64,000 nucleotides of DNA, taken from positions 1,612,001 through 1,676,000 of the forward strand of contig WIUZ02000003.1 in assembly GCA_015956445.1 (NCBI GenBank), read 5' to 3'. Of this stretch, positions 11,680-23,277 are shown in pieces. How positions within the stretch are numbered: the first letter of the stretch is position 1; every line of letters starts with the position of its first letter. Below the pieces are notes generated by a model. That model did no database searches. It was not told the DNA's origin and worked only from the letters and a program-made list of their open reading frames with translations. A program made the translations under genes and the position numbers. The stretch comes from Thelephora terrestris (lineage: Eukaryota; Basidiomycota; Agaricomycetes; Thelephorales; Thelephoraceae).

Positions 11680-13305
11680 CACCTGTCAAGACATTGGGAG
11701 GGTTTCACGCGAGGGGATCAGCAGAATCAGCGCTGGCCGCCCTAAAAAGATGCCAAGCACAACACTGATTTGCGAGGATCCTATCGCCATGGTTTTGGAA
11801 AATCGGAATGTCCGTGAATTGACTAATGAACGCGCGGTAGAGCAGTGCACCGCCGTGGGAACGCTCTTGGCATGTCCTCGTCGACACACGGTTTCCGAAA
11901 CCGCTTCGGTGGCGTCTCTGCACAACAGCCCTCAATGGGAGTGCGCAGACATGGAACCTGGAAGACGAGACTTAGAATGTCGTGAGAACGGGGAGCATGT
12001 TGATCGGACGGACGAGCTGCAAGGATAGAAATAGAACAACCAAAAGAGATTGGCTTGGCACGTCAAAATGGGAGCAATTTGCGTTGAAAATTGATCTACG
12101 CATCGAGAGGGCGCGCCGGTGCACTTGATGGCATCACATATGGGCGCTCAAGTAAGGGGTCGGATCTTCCTGGTGCCCATCCGCAAAGCTCGAGTGCCTG
12201 GTCTCGGTAAAGATCCGAGGTGTGGTGAAAGGCTGCGTAGATCCTCACCGAGCACTGGGCGCCACAGGGAATAGGGGGCATTAAAGATCCAAATACGAGG
12301 GCGGGCGATTGATGGGCGTTTACAGCACGTTGACCATTATTTTCGCCGACCCTCCCATGGATACATCTCACCGCCCTGTCTACGTAACGCCTACCTGTGC
12401 AAAGAACAAAGAGGGGAAGCTGCATCGACAAACTGGCAACGCGCTTCCAGGCTCACCCACTGTATGCGTCCAAACCCCCCAGGGATCCTTCCCACACATC
12501 AAAGGCGCTCAATGTCCCGAATACGCCCAATACCAGCGTTGAGGTTTCCGATACAGGCCCGCAAATTCATTCTGGAAAGCGCGCCTCAGACCCGGGGTGA
12601 GCGCCACGCTGGTTACGGCTTGTTGCTTCATATGTGGCGTTTTCTGGTAAAAATCCTGTTCAGCGCCGTAGTCAGAAGCCTCGCCTGTATGGCGAGGAGG
12701 CTCAGCTGACAGGCTCGTCCTACACTGTTGGCGTTGCGACAAGACTGAGAGGGGGACGTCAGGTCTAACTCAAACACCGCCACAACTGCCCGATTCGTGG
12801 AGGTATCAATTTGAGAGAGAAAAGCAATTGATCAGTTGACAGATGGCGATGGTAACAATACTCCTATAGTGACGGTCGACCTCATTATGAATATTGATCC
12901 TGACTTGTCCGCAAAACTACGGTCGCGAGCGTTGCCGTCCTCCGTTTCAGTATATCAACGCAACCGACCCAGAGTCTACTACGTACGTTCGTAAATCATT
13001 CCAGCGTATTCATATTTCTGAACACCGCGCAGGACGCTCAACGCTGACGACACCGAGGAGTACAAGGGAGCTATTGCTGTTTAGAGTTTCGAGGTCGTCT
13101 GACTCGTGATCCGAGTTGCACGTGTGCACAGCATCCGAGTCGTTAACTTATTGGTGCCTAAGTTAGCCTGTGACAACTGCCTGCTCGCCAAAGCAAAGAA
13201 CATGACTAACACAGAGACCAGGACATTAGACCCTCTTCCGTCCCATGGTCCGCACGATCAGTACAGTATTGTAAGGTAGCCAGCCCCGTACCCTTTAAAT
13301 GGGGG
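11680..13305. other. Long intergenic stretch, no gene seen
   Basis: About 1.6 kb in which frames of 60-110 codons occur on both strands but none shows a recognisable domain, signal peptide or convincing splice structure. Confidence 0.5.
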
Positions 13306-13725
13306 TTATGTAAAGATTTTTACACGAGGGGAGGCAAGCAGGCGGCGGTGGAGATAAACATACGTATCAGGAACGTCATGTGCAGTACGCGGAAGATGAG
13401 AGTGTCCGACGACGAAGGCTACGATGACAGGTGCGATGAATCTACGAGCCAGGACCTGGGCGTCAATGCTGTCAGGCAGCGGAGAAACATACCGAGGCGA
13501 CGATTCAACGATCAAAGCATCCGTCGTTACTGACAACCAACCGATAAACAACGAGCGGAAAACCGAGACGAAGTCAAGTGAGCAGACCAAACGCGAAAGA
13601 TTCGCCAAGGCCTGGAGATTGAGGTCGGGAGTGATCATTGCGAAGAGATGAGACAGAAGAAAGAAACGAACGTGAACGGCGACCAAAGAAGACGACGACG
13701 ACGACGATGTGGAACTGCTCGCCAT
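13306..13725 (-). CDS. Hypothetical ORF with serine run (weak)
   Basis: A 139-codon frame beginning with a serine run, encoded by a GAC/ACG-type microsatellite around 13690-13710, followed by two hydrophobic stretches. It lies 75 bases beyond the protease-like gene on the same strand and may simply be its 3' untranslated region. No family is recognised. Confidence 0.2.
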   Translation of the reverse strand: MASSSTSSSSSSSLVAVHVRFFLLSHLFAMITPDLNLQALANLSRLVCSLDFVSVFRSLFIGWLSVTTDALIVESSPRYVSPLPDSIDAQVLARRFIAPVIVAFVVGHSHLPRTAHDVPDTYVYLHRRLLASPRVKIFT

Positions 13726-13800
13726 CGCACAGGCTTCGAAGTTCGTCAGCTATGTACAACAACATGGAAGAAAGAGACGAACCCGCACAGGCAGCTGAAT

Positions 13801-15528
13801 TTACACCTGAACCGGCCAAGTTTCGGGGTAAAAGACGGCGTTCTTGTACTTCTTCTTAATCTCGGCGAGGAGCCACCAACCTGGAGTGCAATAGGTGACG
13901 TGGTTGCTGGTCGAACCGCCTTTGTTGTGGCCCGAGTGGAGTTGGCCGACGATGTACGCTTTGCCGTCCCTCATATGCCAAACGAGGGATCCCGAGTCTC
14001 CTTTGGCAGAGAAGACTTCGATGGCCTTGTTTCCTGAATTGTAGATGGCGAGCTCCCTGGACACGACGCCAGCTGCGTTGAAAGTGAACGATTCCAGGCC
14101 GGCGTAGCGACCCACGGTGAGATCGGTGGTGTTCCCATCCTTGCCGACCATAAGGCATCGCTCGCCTTGAATGTCGAACTCCGCAGGGACGGCGAGGTCT
14201 TCCTTCGAGGCGCAGCCGGAAATCTTCAGCTTCCTCCCCGAGGGATACTTGAACGTGGTCGCTCCACCATCCACAGAATAGAACATCGCTGTTAACTCCG
14301 GAGCAGGAAACTTGGATCCTATATGAGGGTTCAGTTCGTCAGACGAGGGGTATGCGAGAAAAATAAGTCGAAACGCACCAAGATCGACCACGTTGCCTTC
14401 AAAGGCACCCTTGACCTTCGCCTCCGCAGCCACAAAAACACCCCAGTCTGCCGTGTATCGTGTGTTGCCTTCGTCAACCTTAATCTTCGGAGCATATTCG
14501 ACGTGGCCGATGTTGCGCTGTAGCTTGATATCGGACCAATATCTGGTCGCATCGTCGTGGAGGCGCTCGAGGCTGGCGATGGCTCTGTTTTCATCTTCTA
14601 GTTTGCTTCGATTCCACTCCAGATCGTCCGCGGTCTCTGGGCCCTGGTTCTCCTGCGCTTGGAGCCTGGCGATGTCTTGGGTGTAAATGTTAGCGAAAAA
14701 GACGTGGTCAGCCACGGCCTTGGTGATCTCGTCGAGGCCGCGCTGGAACCGGCGCGTTCCGCAGACGCGGACATGATCCTTGGGTGCGCCGCCCTCGAGA
14801 GAGTAATCGACGGTGGTATCCTTGCGGAGGACGTGGCAATTACTGAGGCCGTAGACTTTGTCGCTGGGTTCACCGTCGTTTGTTTTGTTCTCGAGAAACC
14901 AAAGGGTAAGTGTGCCCTGGGAGTCGTCATCCTCCGTATCTTCGGTGGTTAGGGGAACCGCGAGAAGAGCGGTGAGGAATCGGCGGACGTAATGGGTGGC
15001 GTCGCGGTCGGAGGCATGTCGTAAGAGCGGGGGGCCAGCCAGCCACTGCGGGACTGCCTCCCTCCATTCTACAACAACGTCCTTGACATTGTTCTTTCGC
15101 AGAAGAGCGAGGATCGCCTGAGAGACATCGTGGGCGGTGTCGGGGGAGGTAGAACCTGGCTGAACTCCAATCCATACAACGACCGGACCAAGACGCCCCT
15201 TGCCTCCCTCTCCTGGCTCAGCGTGTGTGAGGAAGCGGGCCGGGTCAATGGAGGTGCACTTGATATTTCGCGCAACGATGATGTTGACAATCTGGGGACC
15301 GACAGTGTCCCAGGCCTTATTCAGCGAGGCATCGAAGGTCCCGTGGACTGATTTGACGGGGATATGAGCGAATCTGCCGGCGGGCTTGGGGAATGGTGTA
15401 GTGAGGTAGTCGGAACGGTACACGAGTTCCGGGTGGTCGTTGTCCCCGGTAATGCCGTTGTAGTAAGTGGCCCTCTCGTAAGCGTCGGGACCATGTTCAG
15501 ACGCCACGGTCGCCTCGTTGTCAAACAT
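13801..15528 (-). CDS. PA-clan (trypsin-fold) serine protease-like protein
   Basis: A 575-codon frame. A chymotrypsin-like triad can be read: His232 in SNCHVLR, Asp361 in TADWGVF and Ser512 in AKGDSGSLVW, followed by IVGQLHSGH as in the S1 fold. The roughly 200-residue N-terminal domain is not recognised. No signal peptide is present, so the protein is probably cytosolic. Similar intracellular trypsin-fold proteins of unknown role occur in agaricomycetes. A 60-base segment, 14378-14319, has a good donor (GTGCGT) and acceptor (ATATAG) and keeps the frame whether spliced or not. Removing it joins VVDLG to SKFPAPELT, which reads more naturally, so the mature protein is probably 555 residues. Whether the protein is an active protease is open. 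Confidence 0.8.
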   Translation of the reverse strand: MFDNEATVASEHGPDAYERATYYNGITGDNDHPELVYRSDYLTTPFPKPAGRFAHIPVKSVHGTFDASLNKAWDTVGPQIVNIIVARNIKCTSIDPARFLTHAEPGEGGKGRLGPVVVWIGVQPGSTSPDTAHDVSQAILALLRKNNVKDVVVEWREAVPQWLAGPPLLRHASDRDATHYVRRFLTALLAVPLTTEDTEDDDSQGTLTLWFLENKTNDGEPSDKVYGLSNCHVLRKDTTVDYSLEGGAPKDHVRVCGTRRFQRGLDEITKAVADHVFFANIYTQDIARLQAQENQGPETADDLEWNRSKLEDENRAIASLERLHDDATRYWSDIKLQRNIGHVEYAPKIKVDEGNTRYTADWGVFVAAEAKVKGAFEGNVVDLGAFRLIFLAYPSSDELNPHIGSKFPAPELTAMFYSVDGGATTFKYPSGRKLKISGCASKEDLAVPAEFDIQGERCLMVGKDGNTTDLTVGRYAGLESFTFNAAGVVSRELAIYNSGNKAIEVFSAKGDSGSLVWHMRDGKAYIVGQLHSGHNKGGSTSNHVTYCTPGWWLLAEIKKKYKNAVFYPETWPVQV

Positions 15529-16321
15529 CAGCCAGTTTTCTTCACAATGCGTGTGCTTGATGACTGGTGGATCAGAATCATCCCCATGATAGGGGGGTCT
15601 TATTTATTATTATTATTATAGCGCCGGCAAGCGGCATGGCCCACGACCGGCTTCTGTAATCCTCACGCCCTGCGAATAGATTGCTGCAACAATCCTCCTT
15701 CGACCCCTAGTTTTCCAGTTTCTCGCGAACTGATAGACCGACCCCTATTAATTACTTTTGTACCGCTGCCCAGTTGTATACCGACCACTAAAAATTTTCC
15801 ATTCAAGTAAGCACGCGCAGGATAAACCATGTTCCTGGCACTAGCAGGCAATCGTTGAACCGAATGGTCTGTTCAATTTTGCCTCCCAGATGGCACTTCA
15901 TCTAACCCTTAGTGGAGAGGCACGATGCTCACCGATTGCCTGTGGGGAAAAGGTAGGACCGGTCACCATGAATCCCATCAAGCTAGCCTGGTACCGCCAG
16001 AAATAGTTACGAGCGACAAGTCAATCTGGCCTCAAATCATGGGATTGTCACTGGGGGAAGACGCCTCCATGGTCGATGACGCAAGGAACACTTTGGATCT
16101 TTCGGACTACATCCATCCCCCTCAATACACTCGCCAAATCCGAAGTCACGTTTATCAGATAATACACAGGAATTGGTGGTGATAGAAAACTAGTGAAGAA
16201 GAGGGTGGGTGAGCGATGAATTAAACGTACAGTCACGGCGTAGCACATAGTTGTGAAGAATTAGTATCAGGACCCCTATAGAGCCCCATGGAGAGCCCTC
16301 CGTAATAACTCCCTCCTCATG
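15529..16321. other. Intergenic with an ATT microsatellite
   Basis: Contains a short (TTA)n run at about 15600-15620 just upstream of the protease-like gene start. No gene found in the remainder. Confidence 0.55.
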
Positions 16322-17808
16322 TTAATCGTTTCCTCGCTGATTCTTCCTCCCTCCACCTTCCGCAAAGCTTTTCGTTTTCCTCTCCTGCTTTCCCACCTCG
16401 AGTGAAGAATCTGTTTTCCAGTCTTGGTCGGAGGAATGCAGATCCATGACCGAGGGACTTCTGCGTCTCACAATGGCTTTGTCAAACGCCTTGATGATCT
16501 CCGTCCCGACCTCTTCACGGTCCATACCTGTCGCTACCAGTTCCGCGGCGTCGTTAAACTCCCTGCGGAGGATTGCGCGAACCGCCGCGCGTCGGAGTTG
16601 CAGGTCGAGCAAAGTGAGCTTGGGACCGCCTGGTTTCAATGCAAACGGGGTTAGGTCTTCATAGAAGAGTGTGGTGGAGGTCGTAAGGTTCGGAGCACCA
16701 ACGCTAGGCTTGATAGGAGTGAGGATAGGGACTGTTCCCGATGCGGGGGTCTTCTGTGCGGCTTTCGCCGTCTGCGTCGTCGACGTTCTGCTCGCGGATG
16801 TGGATAGGTCCCGCAGGTCAAGCCGACGACCGTCAGCGTTCTCCGCCCTCGTTGGAAAGCTCACAATTTCCCTCACTACACTTGGACCACTGTCTTTGAT
16901 GTCAACCTTAATTTTCTCGTTTTTCTTCTTTACCTCAGGAAAGACTCGAATCCCAAAGTGCATGGGGCGGAAGCTGCATCCTTGTCTGCGGTTGCGGCAA
17001 GGCTCGCACATCACGATGGTACCCTCCTTGCCTTTGCACCATATAGGGATGCAAGTCGTTTGGGGCGATTTTTTAGCGGAGCACGCGCCGCACACCTAGG
17101 GGACGATGAGCTTCACCATATCCACCTCTGGCGTATGCCACCCACCAATCCCTCTGCCTGAGGAACTACCTTCGTGTCCAGCCTATCCCCCTCTGTCATT
17201 TTCATCGAGCTCAAGTTCATTCCCATTGGACAAAAAGACCTCGTGTCTGTGTGTGGCTTGCTCACGTCCTTCGTCGATGCTTGGGGCGGTTGTGGAGTCG
17301 CACTTCCTTCAGCACTCGCAGTGTTGGCTGTCTCGGGTGTTCCTTTGGGGCTATCAACCTGGAAAGCCATATCCTCGGGCAGGCGGCGTCGTTTAACGCA
17401 AGTGTTCGCATATTCTGCAATGATCTTGAATGGCGTTAGATGAAATGCCAGGCAAAGCTCTCTGTGCCTCGTCTGCGCCCTTGCGCGGTGAGTCTTCCGT
17501 ACGCTGGAGCTCTTGAGTACGTTACTTACCAGCCAAGCCGATAGGTGCTGAGCCCATGGCTCCGCAAGCGCCGTCTCTTCTTTCAGACGCTCTTCCATGC
17601 TCTTGAGCCGCCAGATTGCCAGGACAGACTTCCACACGACGTCCTCGCATCCAGGAGAGCCTACGAGAAGACCCCGCAGGTCCACTTTTGCCCATCCGGA
17701 CTCGCGATCGGGGGTTTCCTCGTCCCTCTCCACCTCTTGGAACGCCTCAAACGGTGTGAGTCCGTTGGGGCCCTGCATGGGTGTCCACTCCAGTGAAAAG
17801 AAGTCCAT
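16322..17808 (-). CDS. Array gene A: six-cysteine motif protein of unknown family
   Basis: Exons 17808-17530, 17472-17146 and 17095-16322 join in phase 0 to 459 residues. Four modules: (1) an N-terminal module of 93 residues (LEWTPMQGPNGLTPFEAF ... WKSVLAIWRLKSMEERL ... EPWAQHLSAWL); (2) a short helix, TRHRELCLAFHLTPFKII, then a variable linker; (3) a cysteine motif, C-x2-C-x9-C-x14-C-x2-C-x6-C followed by SFRPMHFGIRVFP; (4) a C-terminal helical module (TLFYEDLTPFAL ... LDLQLRRAAVRAILRREFNDAAEL). The cysteine block could bind zinc and the Lys/Arg-rich flanks would suit a nuclear protein, but no known domain is recognised. The start at 17808 matches the position of the module start in copies B, C and E. 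Gene B is divergent from it. Confidence 0.8.
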
Positions 17809-18170
17809 AGAGAATGGGTAAACAGTTGAGGGTGACAAAGGGAGATGTGGCGGCGGAAGCTTTTCGTTCTGTCTCGCGCAATTACCGAATTGAGTTGCCT
17901 CACCTCAGCCGCATGTTAACTTTGTGTTCTCGTGCAGCCATGGCCGGTATGTCGAAGCGCTTGTATTTCGCGTGACTTATGTACGCCCAACATGGGTTCA
18001 AACCTCGTTAGATACTGTTCGTATTTGAGGTACATTCATAACAGAAGTGTATGAGAAGGGAACGCGCGGTTGATACACGACCAAAATGAGGCCGCCAAAT
18101 GGGGTAGGTGCGCGAGGCAGCAAAACCTTCCGCAGGCACGTCATCACTCTTCGCTTTAAGTTCTCTCCCA
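17809..18170. promoter_or_regulatory. Shared divergent promoter region of array genes A and B
   Basis: 362 bases separate two start codons pointing away from each other. Both genes begin with the same 93-residue module, so this is a true head-to-head pair. No specific element was identified. Confidence 0.5.
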
Positions 18171-19352
18171 ATGGACCTATCACTTGACTGGACTCCAACG
18201 AAAGGCCCGAACGGCCTGGCGCCATTTGAGGCGTTCCGATTGGTCGAGAACGATGATGAAACTCCAAGTCGCGGAAGCGGATGGTTGAAAACGGACGTGC
18301 GAGAGCTTGTCGCCCACTCTCCCGCTTCCGAAGATTTGATCTGGAAATCGGTGCTGGCAATTTGGCGGCTGAAAAGTATGGAGGGTCGCCTGAAGGAAGA
18401 GGAAAAAGAGCTCGCGGAGCCGTGGGCTGAGCACATGTCTGCTTGGCTGGTGAGTAATCTGCGTACCGTTAAACAGACACGGGATTGACTGCGTGAGGGA
18501 GTATAGACAAGGCATGAGGATCTTTGCCACGCTTTTCATCTTGAGCCGCTACAAATAATCACAGAGTGCGCGAAGGATTGCGTTGCAGCAGGACATATCC
18601 CCAACCGCATGGTTGCGCATTCCCGAGACCCGGAAATCATTCCTTTCCCGTGCGCGACCAAAAGCGATGAGAATGGTTGGGGTCCGCGATCGTCATGGCA
18701 CGAAAGAAAGGTGGAGAAGACCAATGAGGAACAGACGCCATTCCCGCCACAGGTGGACGAGGGGAACAGCACTGGACTTGCGCTAAACCGACCAGGCTCG
18801 TCAAAGAGGAAGAAGGGGCTGCGCAAGGGGCAAAGCACCAAGCGATTGGAGGGGACGTACGCCGATTCAAAACTGCAGATCTTTGCAGGAGCGGAAAGGA
18901 TGGAGGAGGAAAAAGGAGAGCTTGGGAGGATGGGGGAGAGTCTTTTAACGAGGGTGGGGAAGGTCAAAGGTCCTCTGCCTACGCGTTGGGAGAGGGAAGA
19001 AGAGAGTTTGGCAAGTGGAACGCCTCTCGCTTCCACTTCCAGTGCTCCCAACGTTGGTTCTGTGAGCACCATGGCGTCTGCAACCCTCTTCTACAGCGAC
19101 CTTGCTCGTTTCGGGGCTGGGCCATCGCCTCGAGAGATGTCTCTTCCGGACCTTGAGCTCCGATATAGAGACATTGCCAACGCTCTGCAAAGAGAGCGGG
19201 AGGACGCTGAAGAGCTTTTCACAATGGCAGTGGATCGCCGGCGGACGGCAACAAAAATCCTTGCAGCGCTGAATGAAGCCATAGTGCAACATGGGGGTCG
19301 CGCGATCCATCTCACGTGGGCGTTTGACGAAGAGACGGATGATGCGCAGTAG
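18171..19352 (+). CDS. Array gene B: paralogue lacking the six-cysteine motif
   Basis: Exons 18171-18449 and 18507-19352 give 374 residues. Exon 1 is exactly as long as in A and E (279 bases) and encodes the same module (MDLSLDWTPTKGPNGLAPFE ... AWL). Exon 2 opens with the shared helix TRHEDLCHAFHLEPLQII and ends with the shared C-terminal module (ATLFYSDLARF ... LPDLELRYRDIANALQRERED ... ALNEAIVQHGGRAI). The cysteine exon found in A, C and E is absent and replaced by a Lys/Glu-rich linker. The protein could thus be a partner or competitor of its divergent neighbour A that cannot make the metal-binding contact; that is inference. It is convergent with C. Confidence 0.75.
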
Positions 19353-19768
19353 TTACCGGTGTGGCGAGTGCAAAGGAACTCGTTTCAGGGGAGGGTTGTA
19401 TCCAGGCAGATGGTTCTTGCAGATCCTGCGCGACTCCGGTGCAGCGATAGAACCTATTGGGGCTGTGCGGAAGAGGTAGGAGGCGTGGCGCGAGTTGGAC
19501 GTGAGTGTGAGCTTGACGATCCGGGTAGGATGTACTGGAATGTAGTGTATAACAGTACGATCTTTTTTGACAGTAATTGTTATGGTGCGCGTTCATTGTT
19601 TACAGAATCCTTCCCTCTGTTTTCGAAACATAAGCCAAGTGTAATTGTCCACAGCGTCCTCGCAAAAGGTTACATAGAATGACAAAGCATGTTTACGCAT
19701 ATCGATGTTTCTCACAGGCGACAAGAGATATCCTGGGTGTTACACATGGCTAAAGACCCCTTTCTCCC
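19353..19768. other. Convergent 3' intergenic region of B and C
   Basis: 416 bases between the stop codons of B and C. No gene found. Confidence 0.6.
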
Positions 19769-21691
19769 TCACCCGTCCACCGAACCTTTCCCAGGGCTGT
19801 AGTCCGAATCGCTCGTGTCACTGTCTTCATCGCAACTTTCTCCCGACAGATTATCTGCTTTGCATACAAGCTCCCAAGGTTCGTACAATGCACTGCCCCC
19901 CTCATCCACAATTGCCTCGTTTAGCGCAGCGAGGATGTCTGCCCCAATCAGCCGACGATCCGTAGAGGTTTCCACAGCCTCTGAAACGGCGTTCCACTCC
20001 CTGAGCAACACTGCGCGAACTTCGTTCCGTAGTAGTTGGAGTTCGAAAATGGAATGGTCCTCGTCCGCCGCCGCTGCCGCAAACGGAAGGAGGTCGGCAT
20101 AGAAGATGGTTACCGAAGATGAACCGGCTGGATCAGCCCCAGCAGCCTGACTGGTAGCTGCAGCAGGAACCGCGGTTGAATCCAACGGCTCATGCAATCC
20201 TCCGGTGGCTTTCGTGTGCGACCTCGTAGATAGCAATGAACCCGTGTTTTGGAGTGGGTGCAGCATGTTGGTTGCCCTCCTTGTCCTTGTTTGGCATACA
20301 TTCCCCCTTCTTCCGATCGCCGAATCTGTTGTCCCTCTCTCCTTGCGTTTGGATTGCGCACCTTTCTTTCCTTTCTCCTTCTCAACCTGCAACAGTGTCA
20401 CCTGTGGCCACACCCCCACCCCAAAATCTTCTCCCTCGAAGGTGCATTTCTTGTTGCTGCGGTGGCAAGCTACACACTTTATCTTTGCACGGTCCTCACC
20501 CGCGTACCAGGTGGGAATACACCTCTCCCGAAGTTTCCGTCGTTCTGAACATCGTTCACACTTCTGTTGACTTCTTCAGCTTCTCTTCTACGAGATGGCG
20601 AGCTAAATACTCACCGCTCCCACCACTTGCGGAACAATTTGTGCATCCACTGCGTCTCCTTCCGCCATTGTTAAACCCCCCAGCTTGATCCCCGCAGCGA
20701 ACAACCCCCTCTCCCTCTCTATCCCAACAGTCGGATTGATTCCCGTGTGCGAAACAGTGGTTGTAGCCGTCCGTAGTCTCTTGGTGGAGGTGGATGGTCC
20801 ATCCGGTTTGCTTGGTGAGCTGGAAAGCCCTCGCTTCGCCTTTTTGCTCGTCTTCGCAGGTATGGTTCTGTTTTGCGGTGGCTCGGGCCTCGGCGTCTGC
20901 ACTACACCCGGGATCAAGATGGCTTTCTCCTTACCCTTGTGAGAGCTCTCTGCGAGCATCGTCGCATCACCTTCCGCCATCTCTACATCTTTGTCGTATT
21001 CTGTGGTTTGCGGCGTCGAAAGTCTAGAGGACATACTCTTGGCCGCTGGCGTGAGCATGTTGTCCATGTCGCTCAGCTGTGGAGGGTTCTCTAAACATGC
21101 ATTTCCCTCGTCGGAGCTTTTCGCAGCGGGGTCCGCGCCTTCGTCGACGGTTTGAACATTATCCCTACCATCTGGGACTTGAGTAGGCAAAGTCTTGGAC
21201 GACTTTGCATTCGAATGGAGGGCTCGGTATCCTCCACTTCCCCAAAGTCGGGAACCATGTGCGCCTGCAAAAGCTTCTGTTTCACAAACGCATGCGCCAG
21301 TTCGGTAATGAAATCGAATGGCATGAGGTTGAACAGGCGGCACAGATCCCTGTGCCTAGTCTACTTGCTCGTGCCGTGAGATCTTCTTGCGTTTGCCTCC
21401 AGTCATCTCACTCACCAACCAAGCAGACATGTGCTCAGCCCACGGCTTTCTCAGCTCCACTTCTACACGCAAACGAGTCGCCATCCTCCTGAGTCTCCAG
21501 ATCGCCAGCACAGATCTCCAGACGACTTCAAGTGTACAGGGAGCGTTGGAAACAAGCGCTTTGACGTTCCGCTTTGACCACCTGCTCGGGACGTGGGGAG
21601 CCTCGGCGTCCTCTTCTGCTAAAATGAATTCCTCAAACGGCGCAATCCCATTTTGGCCCTCAGTAGGGCTCCAGCTCAACGAAACGTCCAT
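19769..21691 (-). CDS. Array gene C: six-cysteine motif paralogue, middle exon irregular
   Basis: Exon 1 (21691-21416) encodes the N-terminal module; exon 2 begins at 21360 with TRHRDLCRLFNLMPFDFI; the last exon (20563-19769) carries CERC, nine residues, C, fourteen, C, two, C, six, C, and the C-terminal module (TIFYADLLPFAA ... LQLLRNEVRAVLLREWN ... ALNEAIVDEGG). The middle exon 21360-20615 is 746 bases, not a multiple of three: it starts in one frame and ends in another (GLTMAEGDAVDAQIVPQVVGA). Either a further intron is removed (candidate GTAGGG near 21174 to CCACAG near 21080, both phase 0) or there is a frameshift. A and E have no intron at this place. Divergent from D, convergent with B. 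Confidence 0.65.
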
Positions 21692-22062
21692 GCGGAATTG
21701 AGGGAGAGTTGAAAAAGACGACGGATCACGTGGCTAGAAAGACCGTTCGTCGATTCACGTGCACCTCCCCGATTTGGGCGCCGCGTTTGCGGCGCCGATG
21801 TGTTGTTTTACGAGCAGTTCTCTCCTTTTCTCACCAACCGACAGACCGTTCTCTTTTAAATATGTATATATTGTGTGTCCCTCAAGCGACGCCTACGGTC
21901 TTCGCAACTCATCGTTGATGTGTGGAAGCTGGTAAATTGATCGAGCGCGTGTGAACCTGACGCAAGGCTGAAGTCCGTGGTCCAAATTTGGTAGTGGCCA
22001 GAGATCAAATGAAATCGTCCGCCTGCAACATCATCACCCCTGGTACTCGACCCTCCTGCAAG
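21692..22062. promoter_or_regulatory. Shared divergent promoter region of array genes C and D
   Basis: 371 bases between the start of C (minus) and the best start of D (plus), nearly the same spacing as between A and B. A TTTAAATATGTATATA stretch at about 21855-21872 is the only TATA-like run. Confidence 0.4.
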
Positions 22063-22903
22063 ATGGAACAGGATTTGTCATTGGCGAACAGGAGAGTCTC
22101 CAACATCTTTTATGGATGTTCAGAGGCAGAAATACGCGGGCTGGTGGCTGGGACATCTGGATGGGAAAAAGACCTTTGGGGATCCGGCGCGGTGATCCAC
22201 TTGCGGAAGAACATGGAGGAGCGTCTATACCAGGAGGAGGGAGTTGGAGAGCCGTGGGCTCACAAGGGACTTGTAGAGCCGTGGGCTCAAAATACGTGGG
22301 CTTGGGGCGTGAGTGGAGTCGTTGCGTTATAGCAGAGACGGAATTGATCAAGTGTGAGATCAGAGCAGGTGTATTGCGAGGAACCGGGAGAATCGCTCAG
22401 CGATGAACAACAACGCGGAGGCGTCTCTACCTCTTCCCGGGTTAGCGGGAGTGACAGTGAGCCCTGGTGGTGAAGGCTCTGCGCAGCACGCAACAATCTT
22501 CCACGTTGACCTCGCCAGTTTTGCGTTGCCAACAGATCTAGTGGTATCGTTGGCGCAACTGGAGCTCCGGCGCACGGAGCTCATGGCTCTCTTGCACAAA
22601 GAAGCGGAGGACGTTGGGAAGGTTGTCAGAAGACACGCCGAACGAATGGAAACGATGGAGCTGATTATCGCAAACTTAAGCCGGGCCATCTCGCAGCGTG
22701 AGGTCGCCCTAGCCCACCACATCCGCGAAGCTGAAGATGGAACAGAAATGTTGTGGGGAGAGGGTAGTGATCAGGACGTGGGTGTGGAAGATGTTGAAAG
22801 GGATGACGGAGGATTTCAAGATGTAGTGGAGGAAGAGCTGGATCTTGACCCGCTGTTCCAGTGGGGTATCAAGGCAGTGCACGTTGGTGTCTTTGGAAGC
22901 TAG
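22063..22903 (+). pseudogene. Array gene D: degenerate paralogue without cysteine motif
   Basis: The first frame (from 22063) keeps only parts of the family N-terminal module: EIRGLVAGTSGWEKDLW, NMEERLYQEE and a duplicated EPWA stretch. The second frame (to 22903) keeps the C-terminal module: ATIFHVDLASFAL, then SLAQLELRRTELMALLHKEAEDVGKV, then an acidic tail. The linker and cysteine exon are absent and the splice that should join the two frames is not clear (candidate donor GTGAGT after WAWG). It may be a shrunken functional partner of C or a decaying copy. Confidence 0.5.
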
Positions 22904-23277
22904 CTGGGATCCATATGCTGGGGTGAATAGATATAAGCAAGAGCCTTTGCGCGGAGTTGCTACCGCGACGAGAGGCATTGACCTTGTGTGAGGGCAGAGT
23001 GGCACAGCAGCAGCGCAACTTGATGTATATCGCCGCCCAACCTTCCTCAATGGACGCGCATTCGAACGGTGCGCGAGACGTGTGTAGACTCGTTGCGAGT
23101 GTGGGCTCGTTTGTGAGACAGAGTCTCCTCGAGTTACATCCCTTCTCTCACCCTTTCAAAACGCAATGAAGAGGTAAACCAATAGAAATTCAGAAAATAT
23201 AGTTCATTTACGCGAGACAGCAGATATATAGATATGAACTTGTAATTATTGGCAAAAAAAACCTACGTTTCCTTCTC
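22904..23277. other. Convergent 3' intergenic region of D and E
   Basis: 374 bases between the stop codons of D and E. No gene found. Confidence 0.6.
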
